From: RGIG4608 sp045631445
GTDB taxonomy: Bacteria > Bacillota > Clostridia > Oscillospirales > CAG-272
DNA length: 64,000 nt
Reading direction: 5' to 3'
NCBI GenBank assembly: GCA_045631445.1
Contig: JAZQUS010000054.1
Coordinates: 1 to 64,000 of the forward strand
In this document: positions 15,517 through 25,767 of the stretch, piece after piece
How the letters are laid out: every line of letters begins with the position of its first letter
How positions within the stretch are numbered: position 1 is the first letter of the stretch
Translations under genes and position numbers: made by a program
The notes under the pieces: generated by a model
The model's input: only the letters and a program-made list of their open reading frames with translations
Database searches by the model: none
Told to the model about the DNA's origin: nothing

Positions 15517-17718
15517 ATGAGTAAGAGAAAAACTGTTTGGTCTTCTAAATTTTGTGCTACAGATGAAAATAATAAAATAATTTCTGAAATTGCTATTGGA
15601 AACAATATATCTGAAATCGTTGCCTCTTTGCTTTATAATCGAGGATATAGAAGCTCTGATGATGCATCCAAATTTTTGAATTTTGGCGATGCGGTTATGT
15701 ACTCACCATTTCTTTTGAAGGATGTTGAAAAAGCGGTTGAGCGCATTAGTCTTGCTATTGAAAATAATGAGAGAATAGTTATTTATGGGGACTATGACGT
15801 TGACGGTGTTACTTCCGTTACAATGCTTTATCTCTATTTGAAAAATCTTGGTGCGCAGGTTAGCTATTATATTCCCAACCGTGTAGGTGAGGGATATGGA
15901 CTTTCCAATGACGCTATTAAACTTTTATCTACATACGGTGTTTCATTGATAATTACTGTTGACACGGGTATTACCGCTGTTGGAGAGGTGGACTTTGCCT
16001 CAACGCTTGGAATTGACGTGGTTGTAACGGATCATCACGAATGTCAGGAAGAGCTTCCTGATGCGATTGCTGTTATTAATCCTCATAGAAGTGATTGTCA
16101 ATACCCCTTTAAAGCATTGGCGGGGGTTGGTGTAATTTTTAAGGTGATTTGCGCTATTGAAACGTTAGTTAACTTTGATAAAAGTCGCGAAATGGAAGCG
16201 GTAAAATCAATTTATTATCGATTTTCAGATCTTGCTGCAATTGGTACTATTGCGGACGTTATGCCCATAGTTGACGAGAATAGACTAATTGTTAAAATGG
16301 GACTTGCAATGCTTGAAAAAACTGAACGAATTGGTTTGCGCGCTCTTATGGAGGCCGCAAGCATAGGTTCAAACCCCAATGTTCGTCCTGTGGTTGAGAG
16401 TAAGCCGAAGAATGTTAAGCCGAGAAAGATTAATTCAACGTATATTGGATTTACTATTGCACCGAGAATTAACGCGGCTGGTAGAATAAGCAGTGCGACG
16501 CTTGCAGTTGAGCTTTTACTTACCGATGATAAAATTCAAGCGGAGCGTCTTGCTCACGAGCTTTGTGAAATTAACTACACAAGACAAATAGAAGAAAATA
16601 AAATTGCCGAGCAGGCATATAAAAAAATTGAAGACGAGCTTGACCTTGAAAAGCAGAAGGTTATCGTTGTTAGTGATGATGAGTGGCTTCAAGGTGTGTT
16701 AGGTATCGTTTCTTCGAAGGTTACCGAAAAATACGGATTGCCCTCAATTTTAATTTCATTTGACGGCGCAGAAGTCGGTGAGCCGAGTGATCTTGATATT
16801 GGAAAGGGCTCGGGAAGAAGTATAAAGGGATTTAATCTTGTTGAAGCATTATCTCATTCAAAGAATACGCTAGTTAAATTTGGAGGACATGAGCTTGCGG
16901 CTGGTCTTAGTGTGCGTCGCAAGGACGTTGACATCTTCCGTGATAAAATAAACGAGTATGCGAATAAAATGCTTACCGAAGAGGATTTGTATTATAAAAT
17001 TGAGGCTGATAGGGAGCTTACTCTTGCAGATTTGACCATGAATCTTGCTAAGGAAATTACTAAGCTTGAGCCATTTGGAAATGCTAACCCCACACCGAAC
17101 TTTATTGTTAAGGGTGTAAGGGTTATGGGTGCACATCTTATTGGTGCTGGAAATCATACTAAATTTGTTTTTGAACAAAACGGAGCTATTGCTAATGCGG
17201 TAATGTTCCATAAATCTTATATAAATCTAAATATCAAGGAAAGGGACGTCGTTGACGTATTATTTACACTTGATATTAATAGTTTCAACAATGTTGAGAG
17301 TGTTCAAATGATAATTCAGGATATTAGGCTTTCCGAGGATTATCTATTGTATTTTAAGAATGAAAATGAATTCTTCAATGCCTTGCGCAGAGGAGAAAAA
17401 TATAGTGACGAAGACATTGTTCCTACGCGTGATGATTTTGCCGTGGTATATTCAATGCTTAGGCAGGAATTTCGCACGGGAAATGATATGATGACAGAGG
17501 TTGAAATTTATCATAAATTATCGGAAATTAAGGGATATAACATTCGTTTGGCAAAGCTTAAAATAATTCTTGAGGTGCTTAATGAATTGAAGATTTGTAC
17601 AGTAGAAGAAGTTAATCCAGGTATTTATCAGTATGATATATACTTTAATGCCGAAAAAACCAGTATTGAAAAGTCGTCAATACTTAAAAAGATTAAAAAT
17701 CAGTGTATTAAAAAATAA
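15517..17718 (+). CDS. recJ: Single-stranded-DNA-specific exonuclease RecJ
   Basis: A 733-residue DHH-family 5'-3' exonuclease used in recombination and mismatch repair. Metal-binding motifs are intact: GDYDVDGVTS, VDTGI, VVTDHHE and the DHHA1 region GKGSGRSIKGFNLVEAL with GGHELAAGL. A long C-terminal extension of about 160 residues follows the OB-like region, as in many Bacillota RecJ proteins. The ATG has the full AAAAGGAGGTAA site. Confidence 0.96.
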   Translation: MSKRKTVWSSKFCATDENNKIISEIAIGNNISEIVASLLYNRGYRSSDDASKFLNFGDAVMYSPFLLKDVEKAVERISLAIENNERIVIYGDYDVDGVTSVTMLYLYLKNLGAQVSYYIPNRVGEGYGLSNDAIKLLSTYGVSLIITVDTGITAVGEVDFASTLGIDVVVTDHHECQEELPDAIAVINPHRSDCQYPFKALAGVGVIFKVICAIETLVNFDKSREMEAVKSIYYRFSDLAAIGTIADVMPIVDENRLIVKMGLAMLEKTERIGLRALMEAASIGSNPNVRPVVESKPKNVKPRKINSTYIGFTIAPRINAAGRISSATLAVELLLTDDKIQAERLAHELCEINYTRQIEENKIAEQAYKKIEDELDLEKQKVIVVSDDEWLQGVLGIVSSKVTEKYGLPSILISFDGAEVGEPSDLDIGKGSGRSIKGFNLVEALSHSKNTLVKFGGHELAAGLSVRRKDVDIFRDKINEYANKMLTEEDLYYKIEADRELTLADLTMNLAKEITKLEPFGNANPTPNFIVKGVRVMGAHLIGAGNHTKFVFEQNGAIANAVMFHKSYINLNIKERDVVDVLFTLDINSFNNVESVQMIIQDIRLSEDYLLYFKNENEFFNALRRGEKYSDEDIVPTRDDFAVVYSMLRQEFRTGNDMMTEVEIYHKLSEIKGYNIRLAKLKIILEVLNELKICTVEEVNPGIYQYDIYFNAEKTSIEKSSILKKIKNQCIKK

Positions 17719-17729
17719 CGGAGATTATT

Positions 17730-19937
17730 ATGTCTACTACACATAGTGGTATCGAAAAGCTTCTCACAATGCTTAAAGCGACAGGGAAGAAATATGATAT
17801 CGAAAAAATAGAAAAAGCTTATGAATATGCGCGTACCTTACACGAGGGACAATTTAGAGCAAGCGGTGAAGAATATATTTCACACCCAATTGCAGTTGCC
17901 GAAATCGTTGCGGGACTTGAGCTCGATACAGATTCCATTTGTGCTGCTCTTTTGCACGATACGGTTGAGGATTGCGCGGAAAAAACAGATTTAAAGGAAA
18001 TTGAAAAACTCTTTGGTGCAGATGTATCGATGCTTGTTGATGGCCTTACAAAGATTGTAACTCTTAAGGTTGAAGATAAGGAAGAGGCTCATATTGAAAC
18101 CCTTAGAAAGATGCTCCTTGCTATGTCTAAGGATGTTAGAGTTATCTTTATCAAGCTTTGTGATAGAGTTCACAACATGAGAACGCTTGATGCAAAGCCC
18201 GACCACAAGAGAAGGATCACTGCACTTGAAACTATGCAGGTTTACGCTCCCTTGGCACACCGTTTGGGTATGCAAAAAATCAAGCAGGAGCTTGAAAATC
18301 TTGGTTTGAAATATATTGACCCTATCGGTTACGAAGAGGTTAGAACCAATATTGAAAAGAAATATGGTCAAAGTCTTCATTTTATTGAGGACGTTAGACT
18401 TATGGTTGACAATAAACTTACGGAAAATAATATTAAATTTACTCTTGAAGGACGTATTAAAACTGCCTACAGTATTTACCGTAAGATGTATAATCACAAC
18501 AAGAGCTTTGATGAGATTTTCGACTTTTATGCCTTGCGTATAATTGTTGATACCGAGCTTGATTGCTATACTGCTCTTGGTTTGATTCACGAGATGTTTA
18601 ATTCAGTTCCAGGTAGATTTAAAGACTATATTTCTACTCCAAAACCAAATATGTACCGCTCACTTCATACTACGGTAATCGGTAAGTATGGTATTCCTTT
18701 TGAAGTACAGATTAGAACATGGGAGATGCACCACATTGCAGAGTATGGTGTGGCGGCGCACTGGAAATATAAGTCGGGTGAGCGCTCAAAAGAGGAAATT
18801 GACAAGAAGCTCGAATGGATTTCACGTCTTCTTGAAACTGAAGATGAAATGCGCGATCCTGAAGAATTTATGCAGGCGCTCAAAATCGATATTTTCCATG
18901 ATGAAACCTTTGTGTTTACTCCAAATGGTGACGTTATGGCGCTGCCACAGGGGGCGACAGTTATTGACTTTGCTTATGCTATTCATAGTGCCGTTGGTCA
19001 CAAGATGATTGGTGCAAAAATAAACGGAATGATTGTTCCTATCGATAGAGTTCTTCAAAATGGTGAGATTGTTGAGATTTTGACATCTTCGTCTTCCAAA
19101 GGACCAAGTCGCGACTGGCTTAAGATTGTTACCACGAGTGGAGCTAAAAACAGAATCCGTCAATGGTTTAAAAAGGAAAAACGTGCAGATAATATCTTGC
19201 TTGGACGTTCAATGGTTGAAGGCGAGATAAAGAAGGCTGGTTTTGTTGTTAACGAAGCAACGAGAACCGAAGCGGTTGAAAACGTTGCAATTAGAAACGG
19301 ATTTTCTACTGCGGACGACCTTTATAATACTATCGGTTATGGTGGAATTCAGCTTTCCAAGGTAAAAAATAAGATTGTTGACGAAATTGCTAAAATGGTT
19401 GCTCCTGTTGAGCCACCGCCTGCGGTTACTGAAGAAACAATTATTACCGCCAAACCCAGAAAGATTAAATCCAATAGTGGAATTATTGTTGACGGTGAAA
19501 GTGGATGTAGTGTTAAGTTTGCAAAATGCTGTAATCCATTGCCTGGAGATAGTGTTATTGGATTTATCACGAAGGGATATGGAATTTCGATTCATAAATG
19601 CGACTGTCCTAACGTAATTACGGGCAAGAAAAATCCCGAATATGTAGATCGTTGGGTTGAGGCAGCTTGGGATTCTGATTCAAGTGAAAAGAGAAGCTTG
19701 TTTGAAGCAAATCTTCAAATTCGAGTTGATGACAGAATTGGTATGCTTGCGGACATTTCCGTGGCACTTGCTGATATGCGAGTTGATATTCTTCAGATTA
19801 ATGTTCAAACAACATCGGGAGGCTCAATTGTATCTTTGAAGGTTGGATGTAAAAATACCGATCACTATGCTTCTATTGTTTCGCGACTTCGTTCAATTCC
19901 CGGTATTTATGACGTTTCACGCGGATTTGTAAATTAA
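17730..19937 (+). CDS. rel: Bifunctional (p)ppGpp synthetase/hydrolase Rel
   Basis: A 735-residue stringent-response enzyme with all standard domains: HD hydrolase (ALLHDTVED, CDRVHNMRTL), synthetase (RFKDYISTPKPNMYRSLHT and EVQIRTWEMHHIAEYG), TGS (VFTPNGDVMALPQGATVID), a zinc-finger-like CC region (KCCNPLPGD, HKCDCPN) and C-terminal ACT. Hydrolase motifs are intact, so it should both make and destroy (p)ppGpp. recJ-rel-dtd is a conserved clostridial order. Confidence 0.97.
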   Translation: MSTTHSGIEKLLTMLKATGKKYDIEKIEKAYEYARTLHEGQFRASGEEYISHPIAVAEIVAGLELDTDSICAALLHDTVEDCAEKTDLKEIEKLFGADVSMLVDGLTKIVTLKVEDKEEAHIETLRKMLLAMSKDVRVIFIKLCDRVHNMRTLDAKPDHKRRITALETMQVYAPLAHRLGMQKIKQELENLGLKYIDPIGYEEVRTNIEKKYGQSLHFIEDVRLMVDNKLTENNIKFTLEGRIKTAYSIYRKMYNHNKSFDEIFDFYALRIIVDTELDCYTALGLIHEMFNSVPGRFKDYISTPKPNMYRSLHTTVIGKYGIPFEVQIRTWEMHHIAEYGVAAHWKYKSGERSKEEIDKKLEWISRLLETEDEMRDPEEFMQALKIDIFHDETFVFTPNGDVMALPQGATVIDFAYAIHSAVGHKMIGAKINGMIVPIDRVLQNGEIVEILTSSSSKGPSRDWLKIVTTSGAKNRIRQWFKKEKRADNILLGRSMVEGEIKKAGFVVNEATRTEAVENVAIRNGFSTADDLYNTIGYGGIQLSKVKNKIVDEIAKMVAPVEPPPAVTEETIITAKPRKIKSNSGIIVDGESGCSVKFAKCCNPLPGDSVIGFITKGYGISIHKCDCPNVITGKKNPEYVDRWVEAAWDSDSSEKRSLFEANLQIRVDDRIGMLADISVALADMRVDILQINVQTTSGGSIVSLKVGCKNTDHYASIVSRLRSIPGIYDVSRGFVN

Positions 19938-19951
19938 TAGAGGTTTATATT

Positions 19952-20404
19952 ATGATTGCAGTTATACAAAGAGTAAGAAATTCAAGTGTTAGCATAGACG
20001 GTGTGGTTCGTGGTGAATGTGGGCATGGGCTTATGATACTTCTTGGTGTTTCTAAGGATGATGTCAAGTTTGATGCGGAGCTTCTTGCTACTAAAATATC
20101 GAAGTTGCGCATATTTTGCGACGAAAATGGAAAAATGAATCTTTCTATCAAGGATGTTGACGGAGAGGTATTAATAGTTTCTCAATTCACTTTACTTGCC
20201 AACTATAAAAAAGGGAATAGACCCGATTATTTTGGGGCGGGTTCTCCCGACCACGCGAATGACCTTTATGAGTACTTTGTTGAGCTTATGAGAAAAGAGG
20301 TTAAACATGTTGGCACAGGTGAATTTGGAGCTGATATGCAGGTTAGCATATTGAATGACGGTCCTGTTACTATCGTTATGGATAGTAACGTACTTAAAAA
20401 TTAA
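19952..20404 (+). CDS. dtd: D-aminoacyl-tRNA deacylase
   Basis: A 150-residue protein matching DTD throughout. It shows the SQFTLLANYKKGNRPDY catalytic segment and the C-terminal NDGPVTI motif carrying the Gly-cisPro selectivity element. It removes D-amino acids (and glycine from tRNA-Ala) after mischarging. It starts 14 bases after rel. Confidence 0.95.
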   Translation: MIAVIQRVRNSSVSIDGVVRGECGHGLMILLGVSKDDVKFDAELLATKISKLRIFCDENGKMNLSIKDVDGEVLIVSQFTLLANYKKGNRPDYFGAGSPDHANDLYEYFVELMRKEVKHVGTGEFGADMQVSILNDGPVTIVMDSNVLKN

Positions 20405-20415
20405 GGAGAAATAAA

Positions 20416-21900
20416 ATGAAATTAACCGTGACGGGCGATATTAATGCCTTTTACGTTCAAACTTTATGTATGATATTTTTCCCAGGAGAGAAATTCGTTG
20501 AAAATCAGGAGATTACCGAGGACACTCCGGTAATGGAGGTTATGGTGAAAAATTCTGAGACGAGCTCTTATGCGTGGGCAAAATTAACATATCAAGGAAA
20601 AGTTGCAGAGGCAAAGAAAACTGTTGACTTTATTCCTGAGGTTACTAAGCAGAGAACTGCCAAAATTGCCGCAGGAAACGTTGTTTTAGCTGTTGGAAGT
20701 GAGATTCTTGGTTATAGACCATCTTGGGGTATGCTTACGGGAGTTAGACCTTCCAAGGTGGCTATGGAAATGCTTTTGAACGGTAATTCTAAAGCAAAGG
20801 TAAGAAAGATACTTAATAACGATTATTTTGTTATTCCCAAAAAAGCGGCTCTTGCAACTGATATTGCGCGCAGAGAACAAAAGATTATTGGTAATCCGGA
20901 TATTAAGGATTGTAGTATTTACATTTCAATTCCGTTTTGCCCCTCTCGTTGTTCTTATTGCTCGTTTGTGTCTTATACCACCCCTAAGCTTCTTTCTTTG
21001 ATTCCTGCTTATTTGGAAAAGCTTTGTGAAGATCTTACAAGTGTTCTTGATACGGTAATCGAATTGGGGCTTAATCTTAAAACGATATACATAGGTGGAG
21101 GTACACCAACAATTCTTACCGAAGAGCAGCTTGAAAAGCTTTTGTCACTTATTGATAGTAAGATTGATGTTTCTTCTCTTGAGGAATTTACTCTTGAGGG
21201 AGGACGTCCTGATACTATAACCGCAGGTAAACTTGCGGTTGCCAAAAAATATGGAATTACAAGAGTAAGTGTGAATCCTCAGTCACTTAACGAGCAGGTT
21301 ATTAAATCTATTGGTAGAAGTCATAGTATTGAAGAGTTTTACCGTGCATTTGAAATAGCAAGAAATTCGGGAATAAAGTGTATCAATACTGACCTTATTG
21401 CAGGGTTACCGGGAGATACTTTTAAGTATTTTTCTTCAACCTTTGATAAAATAATTGCTCTTGAGCCGGAAAACATTACTGTGCATACCTTCTGTGTTAA
21501 AAAGGCGGCGGATATTCTTGCGCAAAATCAAAATATTTATTCTATTCGTGGTGGTGACGTTGGAAAATGCGTTGACTATTCACAGCTTCGTGCACAGGCG
21601 GCAGGTTACTTGCCTTACTATATGTATAGACAAAAGAATACTGTTGGTAACTTTGAAAACGTTGGTTTTGCTCAAGAAGGAACAGAAGGACTTTACAACA
21701 TCTATATGATGGAAGAGGTGCATTCAATTCTTTCCGTTGGTGCAGGTGCTGTAACTAAGCTTGTCGAATATTATCCTGCAAATATAGCATCTACTAAAAT
21801 TATCAGACATTTTAATCCTAAATATCCTTATGAGTATCTTGATAATTACTCGAGTGCAAACGTTATTGAAGAAATTAAGAAGTTTTATGCTTGTCATTAA
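20416..21900 (+). CDS. hemZ: Radical SAM coproporphyrinogen oxidase-like protein HemZ
   Basis: A 494-residue radical SAM protein. After an N-terminal domain of about 165 residues comes the [4Fe-4S]-binding CPSRCSYC, then YIGGGTPTILTEEQL and TLEGGRPDTI. This architecture matches HemZ, the oxygen-independent coproporphyrinogen dehydrogenase relative of Bacillota. No other haem genes are in the window, so the true substrate is unverified. The position after rel-dtd is typical for clostridial hemZ. Confidence 0.9.
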   Translation: MKLTVTGDINAFYVQTLCMIFFPGEKFVENQEITEDTPVMEVMVKNSETSSYAWAKLTYQGKVAEAKKTVDFIPEVTKQRTAKIAAGNVVLAVGSEILGYRPSWGMLTGVRPSKVAMEMLLNGNSKAKVRKILNNDYFVIPKKAALATDIARREQKIIGNPDIKDCSIYISIPFCPSRCSYCSFVSYTTPKLLSLIPAYLEKLCEDLTSVLDTVIELGLNLKTIYIGGGTPTILTEEQLEKLLSLIDSKIDVSSLEEFTLEGGRPDTITAGKLAVAKKYGITRVSVNPQSLNEQVIKSIGRSHSIEEFYRAFEIARNSGIKCINTDLIAGLPGDTFKYFSSTFDKIIALEPENITVHTFCVKKAADILAQNQNIYSIRGGDVGKCVDYSQLRAQAAGYLPYYMYRQKNTVGNFENVGFAQEGTEGLYNIYMMEEVHSILSVGAGAVTKLVEYYPANIASTKIIRHFNPKYPYEYLDNYSSANVIEEIKKFYACH

Positions 21901-21911
21901 TGGAGGTAAGT

Positions 21912-23198
21912 ATGAAAATTTTATTTAAAAATATTAGAATCCCTGAAGAATATGGCTTTGCAGACGAGCATATATTTCTTTTGACCGATGGTGAACGTAT
22001 TTCCTATATCGGTAGAGAAAGACCTATGGAGTTTGATAGAGTTATTGATGGTAAGGGCAATCTTTTAATTCCAGGATTTTATAATTCACATTGCCATGCG
22101 CCTATGGTTATGTTCCGTGGATTTGGTGAGGATTTGCCACTTTGGAGATGGCTTAATGAAAAGATTTTTCCTGCCGAGGAAAGACTCAATTCTGAAAACG
22201 TATACCTTGCTTCAAAATATGCTATTGCAGAAATGCTTAAAAATGGTATAGTTTCGTTTTCTGATATGTATATGTTTGAAAATTCCGTAGCAAAAGCAGT
22301 TGTTGAAACAGGAATTAAGGCTAATCTTTCTCGTTCACTTGTTTCATTTGGTGAAAATGCAACAATCAAAGGCGATTGGCGTTTCAAAGAAGCTACCGAA
22401 TGGGTAAAGCAATATCAAGGTGCAAACAACGGTAAACTCATTATGGATATGTCCATTCACGCAGAATATACAAACGTTGAGGGGTATATTCGCGAGGTTG
22501 CGGAATATACTAAAGATAATAACCTTAGAATGCAGATACATGCATCTGAAAGCGAAACAGAGCATCTTGCTTGTATTGAAAAATACGGCAAAACACCTAT
22601 TGAATTTTTCCGTGATACAGGCGTGCTTTCATCACCTACAACACTTGCGCATTGTGTTTATGTAACTGATAGTGATATGGATATTATCCGTGAGCACGGT
22701 GCATTTGTTTCACATAATGCAACAAGTAATTTAAAGCTTGGCAGCGGTGTTGCAAGAGTTCCTACAATGCTTCAAAAGGGTGTTTGTGTAACACTTGGAA
22801 CTGATGGTGCTGCATCTAATAATACACTTGATATTATGCGTGAATATCAGCTTGCATCAATTCTTCACAAGGGATATAACCGTGATGCAGAGGCAACAAG
22901 AGCATATCAAATGCTTGACCTTGCAACCGTGAACGGTGCAAAATCACAAGGAAGAAACGATTGCGGAAAACTTGTTGTGGGTAATCGTGCAGATATTGTT
23001 ATGATTGATTTGAATGCGATTAATAACAAACCGTGCTTTGATACTTATTGCACACTTTCATATAGTGCAAATTCTTCAAACGTGCTTATGACTATGGTTG
23101 ATGGAGAAATTCTTTATCACAATGGTAAATTTACTACTATTGATATAGAAAAGGTAACGCGCGAATTTGATGATGTGTGCGCGCATTATTTTGATTAA
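21912..23198 (+). CDS. Amidohydrolase, MtaD-type (5'-methylthioadenosine/S-adenosylhomocysteine deaminase family)
   Basis: A 428-residue TIM-barrel metal-dependent deaminase. Metal ligands are visible: HCH in FYNSHCHAPMVMF, IHASESETEH, LAHCV and the aspartate in LGTDGAASNNTLD. The GFGEDLPLWRWL loop is typical of the MtaD/TrzA group that deaminates MTA, SAH or adenosine-like substrates. The ATG at 21912 follows TGGAGG; the frame is open further upstream but overlaps hemZ. Exact substrate is not determined. Confidence 0.87.
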   Translation: MKILFKNIRIPEEYGFADEHIFLLTDGERISYIGRERPMEFDRVIDGKGNLLIPGFYNSHCHAPMVMFRGFGEDLPLWRWLNEKIFPAEERLNSENVYLASKYAIAEMLKNGIVSFSDMYMFENSVAKAVVETGIKANLSRSLVSFGENATIKGDWRFKEATEWVKQYQGANNGKLIMDMSIHAEYTNVEGYIREVAEYTKDNNLRMQIHASESETEHLACIEKYGKTPIEFFRDTGVLSSPTTLAHCVYVTDSDMDIIREHGAFVSHNATSNLKLGSGVARVPTMLQKGVCVTLGTDGAASNNTLDIMREYQLASILHKGYNRDAEATRAYQMLDLATVNGAKSQGRNDCGKLVVGNRADIVMIDLNAINNKPCFDTYCTLSYSANSSNVLMTMVDGEILYHNGKFTTIDIEKVTREFDDVCAHYFD

Positions 23199-23220
23199 AA
23201 TTTAATGGAGGGCGAGAACT

Positions 23221-24846
23221 ATGCAAAAGAAAAATACTGATGCAAAGAATTACGGCAAACAGTTTTTTTCGGGAGTAGCTGTTCTCGCCATTTCTACTTT
23301 TATAGTTAAGATTATCGGTCTTTTTTATAAGATACCGATGATGGCATATTTAGGTGCGGAGGGAATGGGATATTTCAATTCTGCATATGATATCTACTCT
23401 TTGTTTTTTGTTATTTCAACAACGGGAATTCCTGTGGCTATTTCAATTCTTGTCGCAGAAAATAAGGTGCAGGGAAGAATTGATAATATAAAGAAGATAT
23501 TCAAAGTTTCTCTGGTAGTGCTTGGAAGTCTTGGACTTTTAGGCACGTTAGCTATGGGCATTTTTTATAATGAGATGGCGAAAATAATAAATAATAATGG
23601 TGCTGCATTTTGTATTTTAGCAATATCACCAACCTTGTTGATGATTTGTTTAAGTAGTGCGATTAGGGGATATTTTCAGGGCAATCAAAGTATGATTCCA
23701 ACTGCAGTTTCTCAGGTGATTGAGGCGCTTGGTAAACTATTTCTTGGATTAGGCTTCGCTATAATTGCCATAAATAAAGGTTATGACATTCCAAGAGTAG
23801 CTGCATTTGCGGTTTGTGGGTTAACACTTGGTGTAGCTATATCGTTACTGTTTCTCGTTTTATATAAATTTTTGTATAGAATGAAAGTAGAAAATGTTGA
23901 TGTATCAAATAGCTATGAGTCAAACGCCGCAATACTGAAAAAGCTTTTGAATATCGCTATTCCAATTACACTCAGTTCAACTATTTTGAGTCTTACCAAA
24001 ATTATTGATATGACGATGATTTTAAGAAGACTTGGTGATATTGGATATACTCAAAACCAATCAAATGCCATATATGGCTCTTATAGTACAATGGCGGTTT
24101 CTATATACAATTTGCCCGCTACGTTAATTAGTGCTATAGCATTACCCCTTGTGCCATTGCTTGTTTCTGCGATTGAGAGCAATGATTTGAAAAAAGAAAA
24201 ATCAGTTTTAGCTTCCGCATTAAAAATGGCATCATTGATATCTTTGCCTACAGGGCTTGGAATTGCGGTGTTTAGTAAACAGATTCTAATGCTTTTATTT
24301 TCTTCACAAGAACAAGAAATTGAATATACCGCGCCTTTGCTTTCACTTCTTGGCTTGTCCGTGTTTTTATCCGCTATAATAACAATTTCTAATTCGATTT
24401 TGCAGGCATATAAGCAAGTGAAAAAGCCCATACTGAGCATGATAATAGGTGTTTTGGTTAAGATAATATTTGCATTTGTGTTAATAGGAATTCCTAAAAT
24501 TAATATCTATGGTGCGCCGATAAGTACATTTATTTCGTCGGTTGTAATAGTTGCTATAAACCTATACTTTATTGTAAAAAGAGCAGGCAAAATAGATAAA
24601 GTTTTCAATTTGTTTGCATTACCGTTTTTGGCAGCATTTTTGTCAGTTGGAATTGGTGCAGTTCTTTATTGGTTTTTTACTGGAATTGTTAATTCTCGAT
24701 TGCTTATATTACCTATAATAGTAGTGGTTGCGTTGCTTTACAGTATATTAATATTAAAACTTCGCGCTATAAATGAGACCGAGATTTTAATGCTTCCCAA
24801 GGGAGATAAGATTTTAATAATATTAAAGAAAATTCACCTTGTGTGA
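23221..24846 (+). CDS. SpoVB/MurJ-type polysaccharide or lipid II flippase
   Basis: A 541-residue multi-pass membrane protein (about 14 hydrophobic helices) of the MOP superfamily. It begins with the SpoVB-like GVAVLAISTFIVKIIGLFYK and has the YNLPATLISAIALPLVPLL helix. Members flip lipid-linked cell-wall or spore-cortex precursors. Two close subfamilies (SpoVB and YtgP/MurJ) cannot be separated by eye. Strong GGAGGG ribosome-binding site. The stop overlaps the upstream region of mazG. Confidence 0.88.
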   Translation: MQKKNTDAKNYGKQFFSGVAVLAISTFIVKIIGLFYKIPMMAYLGAEGMGYFNSAYDIYSLFFVISTTGIPVAISILVAENKVQGRIDNIKKIFKVSLVVLGSLGLLGTLAMGIFYNEMAKIINNNGAAFCILAISPTLLMICLSSAIRGYFQGNQSMIPTAVSQVIEALGKLFLGLGFAIIAINKGYDIPRVAAFAVCGLTLGVAISLLFLVLYKFLYRMKVENVDVSNSYESNAAILKKLLNIAIPITLSSTILSLTKIIDMTMILRRLGDIGYTQNQSNAIYGSYSTMAVSIYNLPATLISAIALPLVPLLVSAIESNDLKKEKSVLASALKMASLISLPTGLGIAVFSKQILMLLFSSQEQEIEYTAPLLSLLGLSVFLSAIITISNSILQAYKQVKKPILSMIIGVLVKIIFAFVLIGIPKINIYGAPISTFISSVVIVAINLYFIVKRAGKIDKVFNLFALPFLAAFLSVGIGAVLYWFFTGIVNSRLLILPIIVVVALLYSILILKLRAINETEILMLPKGDKILIILKKIHLV

Positions 24847-24860
24847 TAGAAGGATTTATG

Positions 24861-25568
24861 ATGTTAAAAAATAAAAAAGTTGAATATATACTTTCAAGAG
24901 AAAAATATGATTTTTATGACCTTTGTGCTATAATGGAAATTTTGCGCGGTGAGGGAGGTTGCCCATGGGACACCGAACAAACTCACGAGAGCATAAGAAA
25001 GAACTTCATAGAGGAAACTTATGAGGTGATTGAGGCAATTGATAAAAAGGATACTGAGCTCCTTCGCGAGGAGCTTGGCGACGTAATGCTTCAGGTTGTG
25101 TTCCATACACAAATGGAAAGAGAACTTGGAAATTTTGATATTAATGATGTTGCACACGATGTTTGTGCAAAGTTAGTTCATCGTCATCCGCACATTTTTG
25201 GAGATGTAAATGCTGAAACTTCCGACGAAGTGCTTAAAAATTGGGAGGCAATCAAAAACGTTGAAAAGAGCAGAGAAACGTTATATGATAAATTGAATAG
25301 TGTTCCCTCAATGACTCCAGCTTTAATGAGAGCAAGTAAGGTTGCTAAAAAATCGGGTGAGTATAAATCGTTTACTAATTCGGAAATTATTGATATGATT
25401 AGCTCCTCACTTCACAGAATGGCAGAATCGCCAGATAATATTGATGAAAAAGAATTGGGAGAAGCATTGTTTTTGATTAGTGCACTTTCTTCAAAAACCG
25501 AATTTGATGCTGAAGAAGTACTTTTCAAAAAGACAAATTCCTTTATTGAAAAATACAAAGACCGATAA
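24861..25568 (+). CDS. mazG: Nucleoside triphosphate pyrophosphohydrolase MazG
   Basis: A 235-residue MazG with the all-alpha core CPWDTEQTHESIRKNFIEETYEV, EELGDVMLQVVFH and HPHIFGDV. The E-x-x-E and E-x-x-D metal-binding residues are present. It hydrolyses non-canonical or excess NTPs. Of two adjacent ATG codons, 24861 has better spacing from AAGGA; GTG at 24843 lies inside the preceding gene. The spoVB-like, mazG, hup, rqcP, yabP order is a known clostridial sporulation-lineage arrangement. Confidence 0.94.
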   Translation: MLKNKKVEYILSREKYDFYDLCAIMEILRGEGGCPWDTEQTHESIRKNFIEETYEVIEAIDKKDTELLREELGDVMLQVVFHTQMERELGNFDINDVAHDVCAKLVHRHPHIFGDVNAETSDEVLKNWEAIKNVEKSRETLYDKLNSVPSMTPALMRASKVAKKSGEYKSFTNSEIIDMISSSLHRMAESPDNIDEKELGEALFLISALSSKTEFDAEEVLFKKTNSFIEKYKDR

Positions 25569-25687
25569 TTTATTAGATATGAACAAATTTTGTGCATTGT
25601 GTTTGTATATTAACAACAAAACATATTTTTTGTGTTCAAAATAGATAAAAAAATCGCAAAAAAATCAAGAAAAATTGCAAAAAACCC

Positions 25688-25716
25688 TTGCAATATCAAG
25701 GTTTTTGTGATATTAT
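25688..25716 (+). promoter_or_regulatory. Promoter of hup
   Basis: TTGCAA (25688-25693), 17 bases, TATTAT (25711-25716). The -35 lies inside an imperfect hairpin (25681-25705, one bulged C) with a short T run that may also act as a weak mazG terminator. Confidence 0.65.
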
Positions 25717-25721
25717 ATTAG

Positions 25722-25740
25722 TGTAATGAAATTCATTACA
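25722..25740. promoter_or_regulatory. Perfect 19-base palindrome at the hup transcription start
   Basis: TGTAATGAA, one A, TTCATTACA: nine bases on each arm with no mismatch, starting six bases after the -10 of hup. It has no T run, so it is not a terminator. It could be a dimeric repressor operator or a 5'-end hairpin that stabilises the hup message. Confidence 0.6.
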
Positions 25741-25767
25741 TAAATTATGAAAGGTTAGGATTTTAAA

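Noticed and set aside
17991..18590. 199-residue minus-strand frame inside rel
   Set aside because: It is fully inside the conserved HD and synthetase regions of rel and has no homologous look.
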